Assembly: GCA_034180455.1 (NCBI GenBank)
Contig: JAXFOG010000017.1
Location: 7,721 to 71,720, forward strand
Origin: JAAZPT01 sp034180455
GTDB lineage: Bacteria > Bacillota > Clostridia > Christensenellales > Aristaeellaceae
Direction of reading: 5' to 3'
DNA: 64,000 nucleotides
A program made the translations under genes and the position numbers. This document shows positions 17,767 to 26,281 of the stretch, one piece after another. The notes under the pieces are model-generated. The model was not told the origin of the DNA, searched no databases, and saw nothing but the letters and a program-made list of their open reading frames with translations. How positions within the stretch are numbered: position 1 is the first letter of the stretch; each line of letters opens with the position of its first letter.

Positions 17767-18639
17767 ATGACAAAAAATAAAGGGATAATTGTACTCGTAT
17801 TTGTAACTATTTTCTGGAGCTATGGTTTTATTGCTACACAGATGGCTATTGATGCCAATATTAAAGTGCCAGCAATACTATGCTTCAGATTTTTAATTGC
17901 AGCCTTATTAATAGGTATTATAAATTATAAAAGGATAAAATACCTTAGCAAAGCAACAATTAAAAGGGGCATAGCAGCAGGATTTATAATGTTTTGGGCA
18001 TATTATACTCAAACATTGGGACAAGATTTAGCTCCAATTTCTATTGTCGCACTTATATCCTCAAGCTATGTTGTATTTGTGCCTATTTTAAATTGGATAT
18101 TTAAGGGAGAAAAGCCAGCAAAGCTCACTATGCTTATTTCTTCTATTGCAATGCTAGGTATGATTGTTCTAAATTATGATGGTTCAAGATTTGTGTTTGA
18201 CATTGGCGCTGTTTTTGTTTTTATCTCTTCAATTGCCTTTGCTATGCATGTAAGCTTTGTTGATATTTTTTGTGTTCAAGAAAATATCTTTGATCAGAGT
18301 TTTGTGCAACTTTTATGTGCAGGTGTTATGTCTTTCATTGCAATGCTTATTACAGATTCTATTCCAACACAGCTTGAAAGCACTCAGGGATTATTGGGAA
18401 TACTTTATTTAGCAGTGTTTTCATCAGGACTTTGCACCCTGTTGCAAATTTTAGGGCAAAAGCATGTGCCAGCGGCCAATTCTGCAATAATACTTTCAGT
18501 TGAAGGGGTTTTTGCTTGTATCTTATCCATAATTTTGGGATACGAAAGCTTTAAACTCAATATGCTATTTGGGGGCATTCTTATACTTTTTTCTGCTATA
18601 TTTATAAATGTTAAAGAAGCAAGAGAACAAATTAGTTGA
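17767..18639 (+). CDS. EamA/DMT superfamily transporter
   Basis: 290-residue membrane protein with ten predicted helices in two EamA repeats; the repeat signatures FWSYGFIATQMAI and the AYYTQTLGQ and LLQILGQKHVPA segments fit the drug/metabolite transporter superfamily. Probable exporter; substrate unknown. The ATG follows the deoC stop by 3 nt with no good ribosome-binding site close by, so translation is probably coupled to deoC. Confidence 0.88.
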   Translation: MTKNKGIIVLVFVTIFWSYGFIATQMAIDANIKVPAILCFRFLIAALLIGIINYKRIKYLSKATIKRGIAAGFIMFWAYYTQTLGQDLAPISIVALISSSYVVFVPILNWIFKGEKPAKLTMLISSIAMLGMIVLNYDGSRFVFDIGAVFVFISSIAFAMHVSFVDIFCVQENIFDQSFVQLLCAGVMSFIAMLITDSIPTQLESTQGLLGILYLAVFSSGLCTLLQILGQKHVPAANSAIILSVEGVFACILSIILGYESFKLNMLFGGILILFSAIFINVKEAREQIS

Positions 18640-18675
18640 ACTATACGAAAAAATTTATTGAAAAGGAGATTAACT

Positions 18676-19245
18676 ATGATATTAGATTCATTGAAAAATA
18701 GAAGAACGATTTACTCACTAGGAAAAGACATAAATGTTGATGAACAGCAAATACTCGATACAATTAAAGAGGTAACAAAATATGTTCCACATGCTTTTGA
18801 TGCAAAGAGCAACGTAGTATATGTGCTTACTGGAGCAAAACATGATGAACTTTGGGATAGAATATATGATGCTTTTGAAGGTAAGGTGGCAAGGGAAAAA
18901 ATTGATGGATTTAAAGCTGCCTATGGTACGGTGTTGTATTTTATTAACAAAGATGTTGTAAAGCATCTCGAAGAGTCAATCCCACTATATGCTCAGAATT
19001 TTTATCCTTGGGCTAATCAGGCTATTGGAATGTTGCAGCTATCAGTATGGTCTGCACTTAGTGATCTAGGACTTGGAGCAAGTTTGCAGCATTATAATCC
19101 AATTATAAATAAAACTGTTGCAGAAATGCTAGATTTACCTCAAAACCTTGAACTGAATGCTCAGATGCCTTTTGGACAAATACTTGCTGGAGCAGGAGAA
19201 AAGGACTTTGGCAATATAGAAGAAAGATTTCATGTAGTAAAGTAA
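18676..19245 (+). CDS. Nitroreductase family protein (Frm2/Hbn1-like)
   Basis: 189-residue flavoprotein of the nitroreductase fold, closest by eye to the Frm2/Hbn1 subgroup. N-terminal RRTIYSLGKDI supplies FMN-phosphate contacts; PHAFDAKSN, WANQAIGMLQLSVWSALSDLG and PFGQILAGAGEKDF are typical. Known members reduce nitro compounds with NAD(P)H. AAGGAG precedes the ATG at 18676, which is chosen over an upstream start at 18658. Probably cotranscribed with deoC and the EamA gene. Confidence 0.88.
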   Translation: MILDSLKNRRTIYSLGKDINVDEQQILDTIKEVTKYVPHAFDAKSNVVYVLTGAKHDELWDRIYDAFEGKVAREKIDGFKAAYGTVLYFINKDVVKHLEESIPLYAQNFYPWANQAIGMLQLSVWSALSDLGLGASLQHYNPIINKTVAEMLDLPQNLELNAQMPFGQILAGAGEKDFGNIEERFHVVK

Positions 19246-19266
19246 AAAACCTTAAAATAATTAAAA

Positions 19267-19302
19267 ATGAGCGTAGACATTTTGTCTACGCTCATATTTT
19301 AT
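19267..19302. terminator. Bidirectional terminator
   Basis: Perfect 13-bp stem ATGAGCGTAGACA / TGTCTACGCTCAT with a 3-nt loop and AT-rich flanks, between the convergent nitroreductase and VOC genes. Confidence 0.92.
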
Positions 19303-19304
19303 TG

Positions 19305-19721
19305 TTATTCTGCTAGCTCATCGACACTATCATCATCTGAATCTGATACTCCATCTTTAGAACTTTCGTTTGTATCTAAAACGATTTGCTCGGATTCGCC
19401 AACAACAATTATTTTATTCCCATCAAGGTCTTCTACTGAATATACAGCATTCATTGGGTCATCTTTGATTATTATACCTTGACGCAAATGAATTTTATGC
19501 GCTGCGCTTATCTCGTTTGAATAAATTGTAATTTCACTTGGAGTAAATTTATCAAGTTCTACAAGTCTAAGCAATTTTGAATCACTAATGTTTTCAAGCA
19601 AGACTTCTTTACCATCTGCACTTAAATTATACATTCTCATCATAAATGAGTCTTGATAAAATCTTATAGCCTTATCAATATTGCGAGTAAACATCGCATA
19701 ATTTTCTTTGAATAAAAACAT
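19305..19721 (-). CDS. VOC (glyoxalase/bleomycin-resistance) fold protein with acidic tail
   Basis: 138-residue protein. NIDKAIRFYQDSFMM and the closing VEDLDGNKIIVV are the usual start and end of a VOC module. The last 25 residues are mostly Asp, Ser and Glu and look disordered. Metal ligands cannot be assigned with confidence. AAGGAG precedes the ATG, 8 nt after the htpG stop, so it is cotranscribed with htpG and may respond to heat stress. Function unknown. Confidence 0.75.
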   Translation of the reverse strand: MFLFKENYAMFTRNIDKAIRFYQDSFMMRMYNLSADGKEVLLENISDSKLLRLVELDKFTPSEITIYSNEISAAHKIHLRQGIIIKDDPMNAVYSVEDLDGNKIIVVGESEQIVLDTNESSKDGVSDSDDDSVDELAE

Positions 19722-19729
19722 AATTCTCC

Positions 19730-21682
19730 TTATTTCAGTAGCATTGATAGCAGCTCATTACTTCTACTTAAAAAGTCTTTTAACTCGCTATTTTCAAGTG
19801 GCCTTGTTGCCATTGATGAAAGATCAAATACTTGCTTACAAATTAACTTTGTGAGATCATCGTTGGCATCTCTTTCATATAGAGCCTTTACTGCAGGATT
19901 TTTTGAGTTCAGCACTAAAGTTTTTTGCTCAGGAATGCTGAAATTCTGTCCATACATTTTGCTTAGCTCTGCAAAACGGCGACCTTGCTCATCTTGAAGC
20001 TGTACTGCTATAACGCTTTCATCACTTAGATCTTTTAGCTTCACATTCAGAGTATCGTTAGAAAGTATAGTTCTAAACATTTTTTCAAGATTCTCTTGAT
20101 GTGCCTTCAATTCATCATCAAGCTCGCCGCTATTCTCTGCAAGTCCATCAATGTCTGCATCAACACGCACAAATTTGAGCCCGTCATATCCACCACCATA
20201 TTCCATAAACGAAATAAAGCTATTGTCTATAAGCATATCAAGTATAGCAACATCTATACCCTTATTGTCATACAAAGCAATTGCAGAAGATTGACGCTTC
20301 TGATCATTGGCATAATATATTTTTTTGCCTATCTTTTCTTCATTTTTGTTAATATACTCATCAATGGTTATGTATTTATCATGATTATTCTTTAGTATTA
20401 TAGCTGGCTTAACCTGCTCATAAAACTTTGGGTCGCTTATACATCCGTATTTGATGAATGGATGTATGTCATCCCAATATTTTTCATATTGTTCTCTTGA
20501 ATTATTGAACATGCTAAGCAGTTTATCAGCAACTTTTCTTGTGATATATGACTTCATCTTGGTCACAAATCCATCATTTTGCAGATAGCTTCGGCTTACA
20601 TTCAGAGGAAGGTCTGGACAGTCAATAAGTCCGTTTAAAAGCATCAAATATTCTGGAATTATCTCTTTAATGTTTTCTGCAACAAACACTTGCCCTGAAT
20701 ATAGCTTTATTTGGCCTTGATTGCTGCCAAAGTCACGCTTTATTCTAGGGAAATAAAGTATGCCCTTTATATTGAAAGGATAGTCTACATTAAGATGTAC
20801 TTGGAATAATGGATCTTCCCAAGTTTTAAAAGCCTTATGATAGAATTCCTTATATTCTTCTTCTGTGCATTCGTTAGGCTGCTTTAGCCACAATGGATGC
20901 ATATCGTTTATAAGGTATGTGCCTCTTTCCTCAGGGGTTCTTGTATCCTTTTCAGGCTTAATAATATTTTGTTCGGAATTTTCAGAATCTTTTTTATCAC
21001 TATTTTCTTTAGCTTGCTTCTTTTCTTCTTCTGCCTTTTTATCTTCTTCGATAGCACGCTTTATGTCCTCTTCAACACGCAGGTATATAGGTACCTTCAT
21101 AAACTCGCAATATCTATCAAGAACTTCGCGTACTCTAAAAGAATCAAGGAATTCCTTCTCGTCATCAGAGATCCATAGAGTAATTACTGTACCCCTTTGG
21201 TCTTTTTGCGCTTCCTTCATCTCGAAGTTCATACCATCTTCACTTATCCATTCTACTGCTGGGGCATCTGTATAGCTTTTTGTGAGTATGCTTACCTTTT
21301 TTGCGACCATAAATGCAGAATAAAAGCCCAAACCAAAGTGTCCAATTATTCCTCCATCATCCTTGTTGTCTTCACCTTGGTATTTTTTTACAAATTCTTC
21401 TGCAGAAGAAAAAGCTACTTGGTTTATATACTTTTCCACTTCTTCATAGCTCATTCCTATACCATTATCTGTAAATGATAGGGTCCCATTGTCCTTATCA
21501 ACATTTACAATAACTTTATAGTCGCTTTCAGCGCCTGGCTCTGCAATGCTGTGCTTTGTAATTGCATCAACAGCATTTGCTACAAGCTCTCTTATGTATA
21601 TATCTTTATCAGAATATAGCCATTTTTTGATAATTGGCATTATATTTTGAGCATCAATTGAAATTTCACCCTTATTATTCAT
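19730..21682 (-). CDS. htpG: Chaperone HtpG (Hsp90) with long charged linker
   Basis: Bacterial Hsp90, 650 residues. The N-domain shows the ATP-site motifs IRELVANAVDA (Glu32, Asn36), TDNGIGM and GHFGLGFYSAF. The middle domain starts near PLWLKQPNECTEEEYKEFY, and NVSRSYLQ carries the catalytic-loop Arg. Residues about 203-255 form a stretch rich in Glu and Lys between N and middle domains that most bacterial HtpG proteins lack. The ATG at 21682 has GGAGGTAAT before it; an upstream ATG at 21766 lies inside the CIRCE element. The CIRCE and a sigma-A promoter lie upstream. Confidence 0.96.
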   Translation of the reverse strand: MNNKGEISIDAQNIMPIIKKWLYSDKDIYIRELVANAVDAITKHSIAEPGAESDYKVIVNVDKDNGTLSFTDNGIGMSYEEVEKYINQVAFSSAEEFVKKYQGEDNKDDGGIIGHFGLGFYSAFMVAKKVSILTKSYTDAPAVEWISEDGMNFEMKEAQKDQRGTVITLWISDDEKEFLDSFRVREVLDRYCEFMKVPIYLRVEEDIKRAIEEDKKAEEEKKQAKENSDKKDSENSEQNIIKPEKDTRTPEERGTYLINDMHPLWLKQPNECTEEEYKEFYHKAFKTWEDPLFQVHLNVDYPFNIKGILYFPRIKRDFGSNQGQIKLYSGQVFVAENIKEIIPEYLMLLNGLIDCPDLPLNVSRSYLQNDGFVTKMKSYITRKVADKLLSMFNNSREQYEKYWDDIHPFIKYGCISDPKFYEQVKPAIILKNNHDKYITIDEYINKNEEKIGKKIYYANDQKRQSSAIALYDNKGIDVAILDMLIDNSFISFMEYGGGYDGLKFVRVDADIDGLAENSGELDDELKAHQENLEKMFRTILSNDTLNVKLKDLSDESVIAVQLQDEQGRRFAELSKMYGQNFSIPEQKTLVLNSKNPAVKALYERDANDDLTKLICKQVFDLSSMATRPLENSELKDFLSRSNELLSMLLK

Positions 21683-21695
21683 AATTACCTCCATA

Positions 21696-21710
21696 ATACT
21701 TAATAAGTAT
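21696..21710 (-). repeat. Palindrome at the htpG transcription start
   Basis: ATACTTA-1 nt-TAAGTAT lies between the -10 box and the ribosome-binding site of htpG. It could be a second operator or an RNA hairpin at the 5' end; nothing further can be read. Confidence 0.5.
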
Positions 21711-21739
21711 ATTGTAGCATTTAAAAAATTGATTTGCAA
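21711..21739 (-). promoter_or_regulatory. Sigma-A promoter of htpG
   Basis: Minus strand TTGCAA (21739-21734), 17 nt, TACAAT (21716-21711), about 30 nt before the htpG start. Confidence 0.8.
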
Positions 21740-21746
21740 TAAAAAA

Positions 21747-21773
21747 TTAGCACTCACATGTAACAAGTGCTAA
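21747..21773 (-). promoter_or_regulatory. CIRCE element (HrcA operator), also hairpin terminator
   Basis: TTAGCACTC-9 nt-AAGTGCTAA on the plus strand matches the CIRCE consensus at 17 of 18 arm positions. It lies just upstream of the htpG -35 box. On the minus strand the hairpin is followed by six T, right after the stop of the carboxypeptidase gene, so the same sequence can end that transcript. Confidence 0.85.
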
Positions 21774-21778
21774 TAAAA

Positions 21779-22483
21779 TTATCGGTTTTTAAATTTATCA
21801 TATTTCCATTTGAATTGCTCAGAATTAAGAATTTCGATATATTTATTTTTACGTAACCTAGAAACATAATATTCTAGTGGAATATCTCCCAGCTCTTTTA
21901 TTTTTAAGGCATTTTCTTTACCTATATATCTTATGTGCCATGGTTCATATTTATAGCCTGTAATATTTTCGTATTCATAAGGATAACGCACTATAAATCC
22001 ATATTTATAACAATTTTCTTTTATCCACTTACCTTGCTTTGTATTTGCAAAACTACCATTTATACCACGCCAATTATCATAGCTTACATCTGCGCAAATA
22101 CCAAGCTGGTGCTCACTTGAACCAGGAAGTGCTACAAAATCAAGGGCTTTATCAATATCTTTTACAGTATCCATTTTTTTATCAAATACTTTAGTTTGCT
22201 TTTTATAGCTTCTATACCCAGAGACAATATGCATATCTAGACCATCTGATTTTGCTCCAGCAACAAGCTCATTTAAAGGGTCAAGTATTGTGCTGCTTAT
22301 TTCTCTGGTGACTCCATAAGCACTAATTGTAGAAATTTCAGGAGAATATTCGCTACTTACCAAATAATTCCTATTTACCAAAAACAATTCATTATTTATA
22401 TTTCTGTCTGGCATTGTACAAAAAAAACTATTTTGCATAAGTCCAGTAACAAGTAAAAAAGTGGCAATAGTTTTTGAAAGCAT
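21779..22483 (-). CDS. D-alanyl-D-alanine carboxypeptidase, M15B (VanY/DacY type)
   Basis: Exported peptidase that trims peptidoglycan stem peptides. 234 residues; an N-terminal hydrophobic segment (residues 1-16) is the likely signal peptide or anchor. Zinc-site motifs are complete: SGYRS, SSEHQLGICAD (His and Asp ligands) and EPWHIRY (Glu base and His ligand). AGGAG precedes the ATG. It stands alone, its terminator hairpin being the CIRCE element in front of htpG. Confidence 0.93.
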   Translation of the reverse strand: MLSKTIATFLLVTGLMQNSFFCTMPDRNINNELFLVNRNYLVSSEYSPEISTISAYGVTREISSTILDPLNELVAGAKSDGLDMHIVSGYRSYKKQTKVFDKKMDTVKDIDKALDFVALPGSSEHQLGICADVSYDNWRGINGSFANTKQGKWIKENCYKYGFIVRYPYEYENITGYKYEPWHIRYIGKENALKIKELGDIPLEYYVSRLRKNKYIEILNSEQFKWKYDKFKNR

Positions 22484-22511
22484 ATTTTCTCCTAAAAATA
22501 TTTAAATTTGC

Positions 22512-22540
22512 TTGACAATTATTTGAAGCTATTATATATA
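22512..22540 (+). promoter_or_regulatory. Strong sigma-A promoter of the acidic micro-protein
   Basis: Consensus TTGACA (22512-22517), 17 nt, TATATA (22535-22540), 31 nt before the ATG at 22571. Confidence 0.85.
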
Positions 22541-22570
22541 TATTTCGTACATAAAATAATGGGGGTACTT

Positions 22571-22765
22571 ATGGGAAATCTAAATGTTGATCGCAGTGAA
22601 TGGCCTGATAATTTTTATGGCATTGATAAAGAAGACTACGATAATGAATTGGATTACATGGAAGCTGTAGAAGAGGAGATCTTCTATTCCGATGAGGAAG
22701 ACAGCGAATACTATGATGATGACGATGCTTATCATTATGAAGATGACGAAGATGACTACGAATAG
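22571..22765 (+). CDS. Hyperacidic 64-residue protein, unknown family
   Basis: 29 of 64 residues are Asp or Glu and only two are Arg or Lys; nine are Tyr. The N-terminal third (MGNLNVDRSEWPDNFYG) looks ordered, the remainder is an acidic tail. No transmembrane segment or cysteine. The start ATG has GGGGG 5 nt upstream; an in-frame start at 22508 lies in the -35 box and is rejected. It has a strong promoter of its own and no operon partner. Acidic tails can mimic nucleic acid or bind metals, but no function is assigned. Confidence 0.65.
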   Translation: MGNLNVDRSEWPDNFYGIDKEDYDNELDYMEAVEEEIFYSDEEDSEYYDDDDAYHYEDDEDDYE

Positions 22766-22894
22766 CACTAAAGAATATTGCTTTTGGACAGATGTTCAAA
22801 AGCTTTTTATAACTAAGATAATTATACTCTAATATTTTATCACAAATCAAAACTATTTTAAAATTGCACAATAATATGGTATTATTATACATAA

Positions 22895-22922
22895 TTGACA
22901 ATATGATTTTTTTATATATAAT
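22895..22922 (+). promoter_or_regulatory. Sigma-A promoter of the serine hydrolase
   Basis: Consensus TTGACA (22895-22900), 16 nt, perfect TATAAT (22917-22922), 20 nt before the start codon. Confidence 0.85.
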
Positions 22923-22942
22923 ACTTATTAAGAGGGTGTATT

Positions 22943-23974
22943 ATGTTAGATAATAAATATTCTGATATACTTAACGAATATATGGAAAAAGAATACTTTG
23001 AATCTGCAGTTTTAAGAGTTTTTACGACTGAAGATACAGTATTCAGTATAGCAGTTGGAGCAGCCCGGGAAGATAGCATTTTTGATGTAGCCTCTCTTAC
23101 GAAACTTGCTACAAGCACTCAAATTGTTCATCTTATTAAGATGGGCAGGCTTGCTGTGTATGACAGCATCATGGAGTACCTTCCCGAGCTTAATGAAAGT
23201 GAATTTTTGCGTAATAGATTAAGTAAGGTCACTTTGTTTAACTTGCTTACACATACTAGTGTTATTCCTAAGTGGTATCCATTATACACACTAGAGGGTA
23301 GCTTTGCACAGAGATTGGAGATAGCTCTTAAGAGGCTTGATGTGGCTACGGGAGTTACCTATGGAGATATTAACTTTATGCTCCTTGGAAAGATTATTGA
23401 GCATTGCTATGGTTTGCCACTAGATAAATGCCTAGAACAGGATCTTGTTATTCCATATAAACTTGGAAATATCTGTTATTGCCCTGAGCTTAGCGATAAG
23501 ATAATTCCTTCTTCATTTAATAATGCCAGAGAAGAAAATATGTGCCAACAGATGGGGCTCAGCTTTGATGGATTTAGAAATGATGAAATAATTCAAGGCA
23601 CACCTAATGATGGCAATGCACATTATTACTTTGGTGGAGTTGCAGGTCACGCTGGAATTTTTGCAGATGGAGAAGCCTATCAAAGACTCTGTCAAATGTA
23701 TATGAGCACTCATTGTCCATTTATGTTATCTGCTTTGCAGGATAAGGGTATGGGGCGAGGTTTTGGCTTTGACTATGCAAATATTTTCCCTAATGGTTGT
23801 GGGCATACAGGATTTACAGGCACAGCTGTTTGGATTAGCAAAGATAGAAAGATTGGTTCAGTCCTTTTTACAAATAGATTATTTAATAGAGTTCCTGCCA
23901 CCACAGAACAGATAAACGATATGAGAAAGCATATATTCTTTGATATAAATGATGATTTAAGTGTTTCAAATTAA
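22943..23974 (+). CDS. Serine hydrolase, beta-lactamase/PBP4* family
   Basis: 343-residue class C-like penicillin-binding fold. The active-site motif S-x-x-K is in DVASLTKLATS (about residue 50), the YxN-equivalent is TYGDINFMLLGKI, and the third motif is HTGFTGTAVW. No signal peptide is visible, so it is probably cytoplasmic. Members include esterases and D-amino-acid peptidases. GAGGGTG precedes the ATG. Single gene with own promoter and terminator; substrate unknown. Confidence 0.9.
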   Translation: MLDNKYSDILNEYMEKEYFESAVLRVFTTEDTVFSIAVGAAREDSIFDVASLTKLATSTQIVHLIKMGRLAVYDSIMEYLPELNESEFLRNRLSKVTLFNLLTHTSVIPKWYPLYTLEGSFAQRLEIALKRLDVATGVTYGDINFMLLGKIIEHCYGLPLDKCLEQDLVIPYKLGNICYCPELSDKIIPSSFNNAREENMCQQMGLSFDGFRNDEIIQGTPNDGNAHYYFGGVAGHAGIFADGEAYQRLCQMYMSTHCPFMLSALQDKGMGRGFGFDYANIFPNGCGHTGFTGTAVWISKDRKIGSVLFTNRLFNRVPATTEQINDMRKHIFFDINDDLSVSN

Positions 23975-23998
23975 AAAAGAGCCAAGGCTCTTTTTTAA
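23973..23998 (+). terminator. Terminator of the serine hydrolase gene
   Basis: AAAAAAGAGCC / GGCTCTTTTTT, 2-nt loop, overlapping the stop codon. Confidence 0.92.
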
Positions 23999-24043
23999 TT
24001 TAATAGTTCACAGCTTATCATTTTTTAATATTAAGTGAAGAAG

Positions 24044-26281
24044 CTAATTATCGTTTGATTGAGTATCTAATGAATACATCAGCAAATAGTATATAGGAAT
24101 ATTTATTAGCATAAAGTGTAGTATCATTCTCATTTCAACGGTAGTGTATCCAAAGTACATTTGTTCTGGATTGAATAGCATTAAGGCAAATAGTGCTAAA
24201 AATCCGAAAACAATAAAGCTTATCAAAAGTGATATTAAATTATTTTGTTTATTATTTAATAACGACAATAATGGTAAAGCCATAAATAAAATGCTATACA
24301 TTCCAGAACCTAAATAATTGCCTATGCATACGTAAATATTTTCTTTTATAAAATCTACTTTAAATGCAAAAACAATAGTCACGATTAAAAACAAGGCAAA
24401 AGAAAAAGTAAATATGTTATCGTATATTAGCTTAAATGGAAAAATTCTTTTAAGCTTATTTTTAAATACTGTAATCAAGAATACCAACAAATAAAAGGCT
24501 AACATCATATAACCCTTAGAGCTTGTCCAATAATATAAGTTTGTATTTGTAGAGCAATACATATTATATACAAAAACCTCTAAGGCTGCTAAAACAAATC
24601 CGATCAATGCTATCTTAGGAATATATTTATTTTCAATAGTATTTAATAAAAATATACATATTGCTACAAATAAAATATTTTCCATACGTGCAATCTGTAA
24701 AACAATAAAAATTGGTAATACTATTGCCAACATAACTTTGTTTGTCAAAAAATTACTCTTATCTTGCAACAAAAACAACGCACCAAAAGAACATAGCATC
24801 ATGCAATATAAAGCTACAGCTAAGTTGTTTAACATTATACTATATTGTGCAAAAATAAATGGAACGCTTGAAACGAGCAATATGGGTGCCATTGTATAAA
24901 CAATAGCTTTTTTACCAACAATACCTTTGCTAATTGAAAAATTATAAAACATAGCAATAAAGGATAGAGAACAACTTAAATAAAGCGTAAAACTCAAACT
25001 GTTGTAATATATCACACCGAAATTGATTGCTGTGGTATGAACTGATGTGTGAATCCATGATAATGCTATCAAGTCTAGATAATTATTGCCGACTTTTCCT
25101 AAGGTAAATATTCTTTGAGCCATATTTAAGGAACCCAATGAGTCGTTTCCCCATTGATTAGGTGTACTAAATATACCTGCCAAAACAATTAAAAGTAAAT
25201 TAACAAATAAAAACAAAAACTGCTTATTCTTTGTATTTATATTTTCTTTTGTTTTAATAAAATGAGCAGTCAATACATTTATAACTAATATTAAAACAAT
25301 GTGAGTAAATACAATTGATAATATATTTATATTTAGTCCTAGCAAACTTAAAAAAACAAAGCTTATTATATTCATTGCAATACCAAAAGGAAACAATATT
25401 GAATAAAAGAGATTATACTTAACTTTATTTTTTATACCATATAATGATAAGAAAGCAATTAAGCAAAAGTATAAGCTTATAGCAATTTGCTTTATGATAT
25501 GTGTTACTTTATCATTTAGATTATTTTCAAACAATGAGCTTGTGCTACTGTCTGGAAAAAGATTATATTCAATTTCTTGAATTCCATATATTTCTGGAAA
25601 ATCTGACGAAACAGTTTTTGTGCTTATACTATCTGGAATGTATGCTAAAGAATTATCATTATAAAATAAATTTATAATTTTGCTATTATTCCAATCATCA
25701 CCAGTAAACAAACAAATTTCAACATTCTTTTTATTTGTTTTAACAATTGAGCTTTGATAACTATACTTTGCTTTTAGATCATTCAATTCATCATATGATA
25801 TACCAGCAGCATTTTTATCAATCACTAAATTATTGCTTACATAATTTAGCTCTGAGTTGTTGTGTATAGAATTATCAGTATGAACTTCTTTACCAAGCAA
25901 CAATGGATTCAAATATGTTACAAAAAACTGCCTTAATAATTCGCTTTTTGAAAGCTGTGTATTTGACTCATATAGGTTGTTGGCAGGCAATGGTGATTTA
26001 AAAGAATACCTTAAATTTTCGGAAATTGAGCCACCTTCAAAACCTGAATATGGTATAAAAACAACAAAATTAACTATTGCAAACAACAAAACAAAGCTTA
26101 CAAAAATTTTTAAGGCTAGTTTCTTATTCTTTTTTGAAACTAATAATATTAACAAACTAATAATGAGAAATAAAGCATAAGCAAAAGCTAATCTCTTATA
26201 TTCAAAAGAAAAAGCCTGAGCAATTGCCAAAACAGGGAAAAGAACTAGTAAAATTATTGCTATATATTTATGTATTTTCAT
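24044..26281 (-). CDS. Large polytopic membrane protein, possible GT-C-type enzyme
   Basis: 745 residues with about 14 predicted helices. Three helices come first (residues 1-95), then a roughly 150-residue external domain (about 100-255), then a run of helices interrupted by a loop with QWGNDSLGS around residue 375. I do not recognise a family. Its ATG overlaps the stop of the DPM1-like glycosyltransferase (ATGA), and DUF2304 is first in the operon. That three-gene set suggests an enzyme that uses polyprenyl-phosphate sugars, such as a GT-C glycosyltransferase, or a polymerase. This is inference from context only. Confidence 0.6.
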   Translation of the reverse strand: MKIHKYIAIILLVLFPVLAIAQAFSFEYKRLAFAYALFLIISLLILLVSKKNKKLALKIFVSFVLLFAIVNFVVFIPYSGFEGGSISENLRYSFKSPLPANNLYESNTQLSKSELLRQFFVTYLNPLLLGKEVHTDNSIHNNSELNYVSNNLVIDKNAAGISYDELNDLKAKYSYQSSIVKTNKKNVEICLFTGDDWNNSKIINLFYNDNSLAYIPDSISTKTVSSDFPEIYGIQEIEYNLFPDSSTSSLFENNLNDKVTHIIKQIAISLYFCLIAFLSLYGIKNKVKYNLFYSILFPFGIAMNIISFVFLSLLGLNINILSIVFTHIVLILVINVLTAHFIKTKENINTKNKQFLFLFVNLLLIVLAGIFSTPNQWGNDSLGSLNMAQRIFTLGKVGNNYLDLIALSWIHTSVHTTAINFGVIYYNSLSFTLYLSCSLSFIAMFYNFSISKGIVGKKAIVYTMAPILLVSSVPFIFAQYSIMLNNLAVALYCMMLCSFGALFLLQDKSNFLTNKVMLAIVLPIFIVLQIARMENILFVAICIFLLNTIENKYIPKIALIGFVLAALEVFVYNMYCSTNTNLYYWTSSKGYMMLAFYLLVFLITVFKNKLKRIFPFKLIYDNIFTFSFALFLIVTIVFAFKVDFIKENIYVCIGNYLGSGMYSILFMALPLLSLLNNKQNNLISLLISFIVFGFLALFALMLFNPEQMYFGYTTVEMRMILHFMLINIPIYYLLMYSLDTQSNDN

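Noticed and set aside
20096..21478. Several plus-strand open frames opposite htpG
   Set aside because: Antisense shadows of a highly conserved coding sequence, no start signals.
22508..22570. Longer start of the acidic micro-protein
   Set aside because: The extra codons cover the -35 and -10 boxes.
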